Source: Dysgonamonadaceae bacterium
GTDB taxonomy: Bacteria; Bacteroidota; Bacteroidia; Bacteroidales; Azobacteroidaceae
NCBI GenBank assembly: GCA_031287395.1
Contig: JAITTA010000284.1
Coordinates: 1-39,119 of the forward strand
Reading direction: 5' to 3'
Length of the DNA: 39,119 nt
The notes under the pieces are model-generated. The model saw nothing but the letters and a program-made list of their open reading frames with translations. It was not told the origin of the DNA and made no database searches. Shown piece after piece: positions 34,099 through 39,119 of this stretch (position 1 is the stretch's first letter; every line of letters starts with the position of its first letter). Both the position numbers and the translations under genes were made by a program.

Positions 34099-36471
34099 AT
34101 GGATGACAATATTACACCTCACATGGAAATCATAATAGAAAATAAACCTTTTAATCCGGATGAATTGGTGAACGAAGTCCCAATTCTAACCTTGAAGAAC
34201 ATGATGTTCCTACCGGGAATACCGACTCCTGTGAACATAGGACGGTCGAAGTCCCTGAAACTGATCCAAGACGGAAAAAAACGGGAAAGCTTATTAGGCG
34301 TTTTCTGCCAAAAAGACGCAAATGAAGACGACCCGGGGATAACCGGACTTTTTCCAGTCGGGACTGCTGCCAAAATTGTCAATGTCATACAGGAAAATGA
34401 ATCCAATATGACCGTATTGCTATTGGGAACCAAAAGAATACACCTGGATGAAATCACAATTACCGAACCTTTTTTAAAAGGAAAGGTATCGGCATTGGAA
34501 GATATTCGTCCGCCGAAATCAGATAAGGAATTCAAGGCCCAAATCAACTCCGTCCGTGAAATGACATTGCAAATGTTGTCCACGAAAATGAATCTCCCGG
34601 ATTTTGTAATGGAGTCCCTGCAAAAATCAAAAGACGACGATTATGTCATCAATCTGGCTTTTTCTTCCGTGGAAGCCAACCCGAAACAAAAACAAGAAGT
34701 GATTGCCTGTAACGATTTAAAAGAACGATTAAATAAGTTGCTTTCACTACTGGATCACGATGTCCAATTACTTGAAATCAAAGAATCCATCCGTAAAAAA
34801 ACCCAGGTAGAAATCGATAAACAACAGCGTGATTATTTCCTGCAACAGGAAATGAAAAATATTCAGGAAGCGCTGGGCGGAAGCATCCAGGACATCGAAA
34901 TCAAAGAAATCAAAGAAAAAGCAGAAAAAATCAATTTTTCCCCTGAGGTACGGGAAACGTTCATCAAAGAAGTGAAAAAATTGGAACGCCTGCATCCGCA
35001 ATCGCCTGATTACTCCACTCAAATGACCTATATCCAGAACATTATTTCTTTGCCATGGAATTTATACACCAAAGATAATTTTAATCTCAAACGGGCAAAA
35101 AAGATTTTGGATAAAGATCATTTCGGGTTGGAAAAAGTAAAAGAACGTATCATTGAACATCTGGCCATATTAAAACTGAAAGGAGATATGAAATCTCCGA
35201 TCATCTGTTTATACGGCCCTCCCGGAGTAGGAAAAACTTCCCTGGGAAAATCGATAGCGGAAGCTTTGGATAGAAAATACATCCGGTTGTCCTTGGGCGG
35301 ATTACACGACGAAGCTGAAATCCGCGGACATCGCCGTACCTACATCGGAGCAATGCCCGGACGAATTATCCACAGTATCCAGAAAGCCGGTTCTTCCAAT
35401 CCGGTCATCATCCTCGACGAAATCGATAAGGTCGGTCACGATTACAAAGGCGACCCGTCGGCGGCCTTGCTTGAAGTTCTGGATCCGGAACAGAATTTTG
35501 CATTCCACGACAATTACCTGGATATCGATTACGATTTGTCGAAAATACTCTTTATCGCCACTGCCAATACATTGAATGCTATTTCCCAGCCTTTAACCGA
35601 CCGTATGGAAGTCATCGACGTAAGCGGTTACATCATGGAGGAAAAACTGGAGATCGCCCGACGACACCTGGTACCTCAACAATTGGAAAAACATGGAATC
35701 CCTTCCGGAACATTCAATATCTCCAAAAAGGCATTGGAGGGCATCATCGAATCTTATACCCGGGAATCGGGAGTCCGGGAACTAGACAAAAAACTTGCAA
35801 AAATCATGCGCAGGATTGCCAGGAAAATTGCAGAAAACACGCCATTTCCGGACACTCTCAAAACCGAACACCTGTATGATTACCTAGGCCCTGTCGAGTA
35901 TTCCCGTGAAAAATACCAGGGAAATGATTATACGGGAGTCGTTACCGGTCTTGCCTGGACCGCTGTTGGAGGGGAAATCCTGTTCGTAGAAACCAGTTTA
36001 AGTAAAGGGAAAGGTTCTAAACTTACGCTAACCGGAAATCTGGGAGAAGTCATGAAAGAATCGGCTGTACTGGCGCTCGAATACATAAAATCGCATGCAA
36101 GTTCCCTCAAGATCGACGATGAAGTATTCGATAACTGGAACGTGCACGTACACGTTCCTGAAGGGGCAATTCCCAAAGATGGCCCGTCGGCAGGAATTAC
36201 CATGGCAACATCTATTGCGTCGGCGTTCACTAATCGTAAAGTGAAAAAAGGAATTGCCATGACCGGGGAAATTACTCTTCGTGGCAAGGTTTTACCCGTC
36301 GGGGGAATCAAAGAAAAAATTTTGGCAGCTAAACGGGCCGGAATCAAAGAAATCATCCTGTGCCGGGAAAATAAAAAACACATCGACGAAATCAACGAAT
36401 TGTATCTCAAAGGACTGAAATTCCACTATGTAGACGATATAAAGGAGGTTTTGGATATTGCGTTGATATAG
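34099..36471 (+). CDS. lon: ATP-dependent Lon protease
   Basis: Lon degrades misfolded and regulatory proteins in the cytoplasm. The 790-residue protein has the N-terminal LonN domain (VPILTLKNMMFLPGIPTPVN, about 27-230), a coiled segment, and an AAA+ module with Walker A YGPPGVGKTSLGKS at about residues 373-385 and Walker B VIILDEIDKVG. A Ser-Lys peptidase domain follows, with Ser697 in PKDGPSAG and Lys740 in GGIKEK. The chosen ATG (MDDNITPHMEI) gives normal family length; an internal ATG at codon 9 is possible. It converges on the EF-G paralogue gene, with a perfect palindromic terminator between them. Confidence 0.96.
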   Translation: MDDNITPHMEIIIENKPFNPDELVNEVPILTLKNMMFLPGIPTPVNIGRSKSLKLIQDGKKRESLLGVFCQKDANEDDPGITGLFPVGTAAKIVNVIQENESNMTVLLLGTKRIHLDEITITEPFLKGKVSALEDIRPPKSDKEFKAQINSVREMTLQMLSTKMNLPDFVMESLQKSKDDDYVINLAFSSVEANPKQKQEVIACNDLKERLNKLLSLLDHDVQLLEIKESIRKKTQVEIDKQQRDYFLQQEMKNIQEALGGSIQDIEIKEIKEKAEKINFSPEVRETFIKEVKKLERLHPQSPDYSTQMTYIQNIISLPWNLYTKDNFNLKRAKKILDKDHFGLEKVKERIIEHLAILKLKGDMKSPIICLYGPPGVGKTSLGKSIAEALDRKYIRLSLGGLHDEAEIRGHRRTYIGAMPGRIIHSIQKAGSSNPVIILDEIDKVGHDYKGDPSAALLEVLDPEQNFAFHDNYLDIDYDLSKILFIATANTLNAISQPLTDRMEVIDVSGYIMEEKLEIARRHLVPQQLEKHGIPSGTFNISKKALEGIIESYTRESGVRELDKKLAKIMRRIARKIAENTPFPDTLKTEHLYDYLGPVEYSREKYQGNDYTGVVTGLAWTAVGGEILFVETSLSKGKGSKLTLTGNLGEVMKESAVLALEYIKSHASSLKIDDEVFDNWNVHVHVPEGAIPKDGPSAGITMATSIASAFTNRKVKKGIAMTGEITLRGKVLPVGGIKEKILAAKRAGIKEIILCRENKKHIDEINELYLKGLKFHYVDDIKEVLDIALI

Positions 36472-36527
36472 AAAGAAGAATGAAAAAAAGGGGTTCGTAC
36501 GAACCCCTTTTTTTCATTCTTCTTTCT
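36470..36527. terminator. perfect 58-bp palindrome, bidirectional terminator for lon and the EF-G paralogue
   Basis: Centred between 36498 and 36499, 29 bases on each side are exactly complementary. The GC core ggggttcgtacgaacccc (36490-36507) is flanked by 7 A and 7 T, so each strand shows a stem followed by a U-run. It starts within the lon stop codon and ends 8 bp before the stop of the EF-G paralogue, so it can end transcripts from both sides. Confidence 0.92.
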
Positions 36528-36534
36528 TCTTTTT

Positions 36535-38691
36535 TCATTCCGCTTCCTGTTGCGCTTCGTATTCTTTCAACAGTTTATCCTGAACATCCGCCGGCACCAG
36601 TTCGTAGGCGGAAAATTTCATTGTAAACGACGCCCGGCCTCCGGTAATGGAACTCAATGAAGTGGAATAACTACCCATTTCTTTGAGGGGAACTTTAGCC
36701 ATTAGCTTTTCGTATCCCTTCTCAGACGACATCCCCATGATCATGGCACGACGTCCCTGCAAATCACCCATCACATCTCCCATACAGTCGGCAGGCAACG
36801 AAACTTCCACATCATAAATCGGTTCGAGAATCTTCGGACCCGCATTTTTGAACGCTTCGCTGAATGCATTCCGTCCTGCAAGCAGGAAGGAAATTTCATT
36901 GGAATCCACCGGGTGCATCTTTCCGTCATAAACGATAACACGCACATCACGGGCATACGAACCGGTCAATGGACCCTGTTCCATACGTGCCATCACACCT
37001 TTCAGGATAGCAGGAAGGAAACGAGCATCGATAGAACCGCCGACAATACTGTTTACAAACACGAGCTTACCTCCCCAATCCAACGGAACTTCCTGTACAT
37101 CGCGAGCCTGTATTTTAAACTCTTGCCCATTAAACCTATAGACTTCAGGCATCGGCATTCCGTCCTGATACGGCTCTACAATCAAATGAACCTCACCAAA
37201 CTGTCCGGCACCTCCGGACTGTTTTTTGTGACGATAATCGGCACGAGCCGATTTTGTGATTGTCTCACGGTACGGGATTTTCGGTTCCAGGTATTCAATA
37301 GGTAATTTATCGTTATTTTCAATTCTCCATTTGAGAGTCTTCAAGTGAAATTCTCCCTGTCCGGAAATAATAATTTGCTTTAATTCTTTAGACTGTTCAA
37401 CTACCCACGTAGGATCTTCCGAACGCATCCGGTTCAGGATTTCCATCATTTTTTCAGAATCAGCTTCATTTACAGCTTTAATGGCACGACGGTATTTTGA
37501 ATTCGGATATTTAATAAAATTAAATTTATTATCCGTGCCTTTAGCATTCATCGTATGCCCGGTATTTACATCCTTCAGTTTCACCGTTGCTCCGATATCT
37601 CCCGCGCATAACTCCGGCACTTCAGTCCTGTTCTGTCCGGCGACAACGAACAATTGCGAAATGCGTTCTTTCGAACCTCGATCTTCATTTGTCAGGTCAT
37701 CTCCCGATTTGATTGTTCCGGACATTACTTTGAAATAAGAAACTCTTCCGATATGAGGTTCTACTGTCGTTTTAAATACAAATATACTCGTCGAAGCCTT
37801 AGAATCGGGGTTTACCTCTTTTCCTTCCACAGTGATATAAGGAGGCATCTTATCCGGTCCCGGAACAACATTTCCTAGGAACTCCATCGTACGACGCACG
37901 CACATATCACGTTCTGCACATACACAAAACACCGGAAACATTCCCCTTGAAATCAATCCCTGACGAATACCTTCACGCATTTCTTCTTCCGACAAACTGC
38001 CCTGATCAAAAAATTTCTCCATGAGAGCTTCGTCATTTTCAGCCGCCGCTTCAACCAGAGCCTGGTGCATCAATGCCGCCTTGTCTTTTTCCGAATCCGG
38101 AATATCCAACACTTCAGGAATTCCTCCTTCGGGTTTCCATTGGTACATTTTCATCTTCAATACGTCCACCACAGCATTAAACGACGAACCACAGGTAACC
38201 GGATACTGAATAGGAACAACACGCCCGCCATAGGTTTCCTTCAACTGTACCAGAATATTATCGTAATCACACTTCTCCTGATCCAATTGATTGATGATAA
38301 AAATAACCGGTTTATTCAATTTCTCTGTTTGACGGAATATGTTAATCGTTCCGACTTCCACCCCATATTGCCCATTGATTACCATCAAAGCTGTGTCTGT
38401 CACGCTCAATGCGGAAACTGCTCCTCCTACAAAGTCGTCTGACCCCGGGCAATCAATGAAATTAAGCTTCTTATTCATCCATTCAACACTAAATATTGTC
38501 GAAAAGACAGAATAACCGTATTCTTTTTCCACCGGGAAATAGTCGCTCACCGTGTTTTTTCCGTCAACACTTCCCCTACGTTTTATAATCCCACCCTCGA
38601 AAAGCATAGCTTCCGCGAGAGTGGTTTTCCCTGAGCCAGAACTACCGACAATAGCGATGTTCTTGATTTCGTTAGTTTGATACACCTTCAT
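36535..38691 (-). CDS. fusA2: EF-G paralogue (EF-G2-type) with altered GTPase site
   Basis: An elongation-factor-G paralogue of about 718 residues. I start at the ATG giving MKVYQTNEIKNIAIVGSSG; the longer frame from 38757 adds 22 unlikely residues. Domains follow EF-G order: G1 GSSGSGKTT (16-24), G3 FIDCPGSDDF (79-87), G4 IINQLD, domain II from about 300, and domain IV/V with RADYRHKKQSGGAGQFGEVH and SITGGRASFTMKFSAYELVP. In canonical EF-G the G3 motif is DTPGHVDF; here the catalytic His is Ser84. Bacteroides species have an EF-G paralogue (EF-G2) reported to support translocation without normal GTP hydrolysis under carbon limitation, and this gene fits that group. The gene symbol is by analogy. 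Confidence 0.82.
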   Translation of the reverse strand: MKVYQTNEIKNIAIVGSSGSGKTTLAEAMLFEGGIIKRRGSVDGKNTVSDYFPVEKEYGYSVFSTIFSVEWMNKKLNFIDCPGSDDFVGGAVSALSVTDTALMVINGQYGVEVGTINIFRQTEKLNKPVIFIINQLDQEKCDYDNILVQLKETYGGRVVPIQYPVTCGSSFNAVVDVLKMKMYQWKPEGGIPEVLDIPDSEKDKAALMHQALVEAAAENDEALMEKFFDQGSLSEEEMREGIRQGLISRGMFPVFCVCAERDMCVRRTMEFLGNVVPGPDKMPPYITVEGKEVNPDSKASTSIFVFKTTVEPHIGRVSYFKVMSGTIKSGDDLTNEDRGSKERISQLFVVAGQNRTEVPELCAGDIGATVKLKDVNTGHTMNAKGTDNKFNFIKYPNSKYRRAIKAVNEADSEKMMEILNRMRSEDPTWVVEQSKELKQIIISGQGEFHLKTLKWRIENNDKLPIEYLEPKIPYRETITKSARADYRHKKQSGGAGQFGEVHLIVEPYQDGMPMPEVYRFNGQEFKIQARDVQEVPLDWGGKLVFVNSIVGGSIDARFLPAILKGVMARMEQGPLTGSYARDVRVIVYDGKMHPVDSNEISFLLAGRNAFSEAFKNAGPKILEPIYDVEVSLPADCMGDVMGDLQGRRAMIMGMSSEKGYEKLMAKVPLKEMGSYSTSLSSITGGRASFTMKFSAYELVPADVQDKLLKEYEAQQEAE

Positions 38692-38927
38692 GATATCCGA
38701 ATTATTAAGTTTAACAATAAAAACTGTTTTTAGTGCTTTTTTACAGATGGGGCGCAAATTATATAAATTCCACTAAAAAAACAATTTTTAAAGCTATGTT
38801 ATAAAACACAAAAAGCGATAAAAACACTTTCTGAATGAAAGAAAGGAAAAAAAGAAGAGCTTACGCACGGATATTGTGGCAAGCCCTTCCTTATTCTAAT
38901 GATTCGTTCTAACGATTCATCGGCACA

Positions 38928-39119
38928 TTATTTCCTGATAACCTTGAACGTTTTGCCGTTGTATTGCAGCAGGTACGTGCCTTTGGCATAGCCCGTCAGA
39001 TCGATCGTTGTCGTGCCTTCCCCGGTTTTGTAAGTTCCCTTCAGCGAACCGGTCACATCCGTGATGCGGACTGTTTGGTTCGCCTGGGTATTACTCACCC
39101 GGATGATTCCCGATGTCGG
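38928..39119 (-). CDS. C-terminal end of a T9SS-secreted protein (partial)
   Basis: The minus strand holds the last 63 codons of a gene that begins outside the window. They read SGIIRVSNTQANQTVRITDV, then TGSLKGTYKTGEGTTTIDLT, GYAKGTYLLQYNGKTFKVIR and a final Lys. This is a type A C-terminal sorting domain (strand pattern ..V.ItDvtG...., ..idLtgyakGtYll.., ..fKvir) recognised by the type IX secretion system. The cargo domain is unknown. Its presence implies that the organism has a working T9SS. Confidence 0.85.
   Translation of the reverse strand, partial: PTSGIIRVSNTQANQTVRITDVTGSLKGTYKTGEGTTTIDLTGYAKGTYLLQYNGKTFKVIRK

Noticed and set aside
38692..38757. 22-codon N-terminal extension of the EF-G paralogue
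   Set aside because: The conserved protein starts at MKVYQTNEIKN; the extension overlaps a likely leader region.
1..39119. CRISPR array, rRNA, complete tRNA or insertion sequence
   Set aside because: No regularly spaced repeats, rRNA signatures, complete cloverleaf or transposase-like ORF was seen anywhere in the window.

Overview
The window looks like a chromosomal segment of a Bacteroidota (Bacteroidales-type) bacterium. The evidence is a SusC/SusD pair, many signal peptides and Bacteroidetes-style lipoproteins, a type IX secretion C-terminal domain at the right edge, AT-rich leaders without strong Shine-Dalgarno sequences, a Bacteroidetes-type EF-G paralogue, and RhuM and DUF-type small genes. 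The T9SS tail suggests a genus outside Bacteroides proper, but the sequence does not fix genus or species.

Layout. (1) 40-3151, minus: a GH76 alpha-1,6-mannanase is translationally coupled to a broken M4-type metallopeptidase gene. The peptidase has lost its catalytic domain, and a small lipoprotein gene splits its propeptide. (2) 3816-5754, plus: a DUF5652-like membrane protein, a frameshifted membrane gene and a RhuM-family gene, enclosed by an exact 85-bp direct repeat taken from the 3' end of the first gene. (3) 5804-16839, minus: a polysaccharide utilisation locus with susC, susD, a LamG-fold lipoprotein, a GH144 lipoprotein, a GH3 lipoprotein and a second GH144. The GH144-GH3 combination predicts beta-1,2-glucan (sophoro-oligosaccharide) use. 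(4) 17025-21304, minus: a 45-codon ORF, an esterase-DUF4861 fusion and an NPCBM-GH27 alpha-galactosidase, the last two coupled by an ATGA overlap. (5) 21789-25503, plus: a GC-richer, 1215-residue clan GH-A enzyme followed directly by a scrap of a GH92 alpha-mannosidase gene. (6) 25558-32809, minus: mutS, then a nucleotide-sugar dehydrogenase, a GT6 (blood-group A/B-type) transferase, an FkbM methyltransferase, a GT2 and a GT10 fucosyltransferase. These look like the enzymes for a surface glycan with host-like termini. (7) 33083-39119: housekeeping genes, namely an outer-membrane barrel, a DUF2007 protein, Lon protease (plus), a GTPase-site-altered EF-G paralogue (minus) and the end of a T9SS cargo protein. 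A perfect 58-bp palindrome separates the convergent lon and EF-G genes.

How the genes work together. In the beta-glucan locus, surface GH144 and LamG lipoproteins would bind and cut the glucan, SusCD would import oligomers, and GH144 plus GH3 would reduce them to glucose. No sensor or sigma/anti-sigma regulator for this locus is in the window. I found no fully described new system. The most unusual signals are the GT6/GT10 glycan operon behind mutS, the 85-bp repeat-bounded RhuM module, and several gene scars (M4, GH92) that show active cut-and-paste of the accessory regions. All functional calls come from reading motifs by eye; no database search or computation was run.
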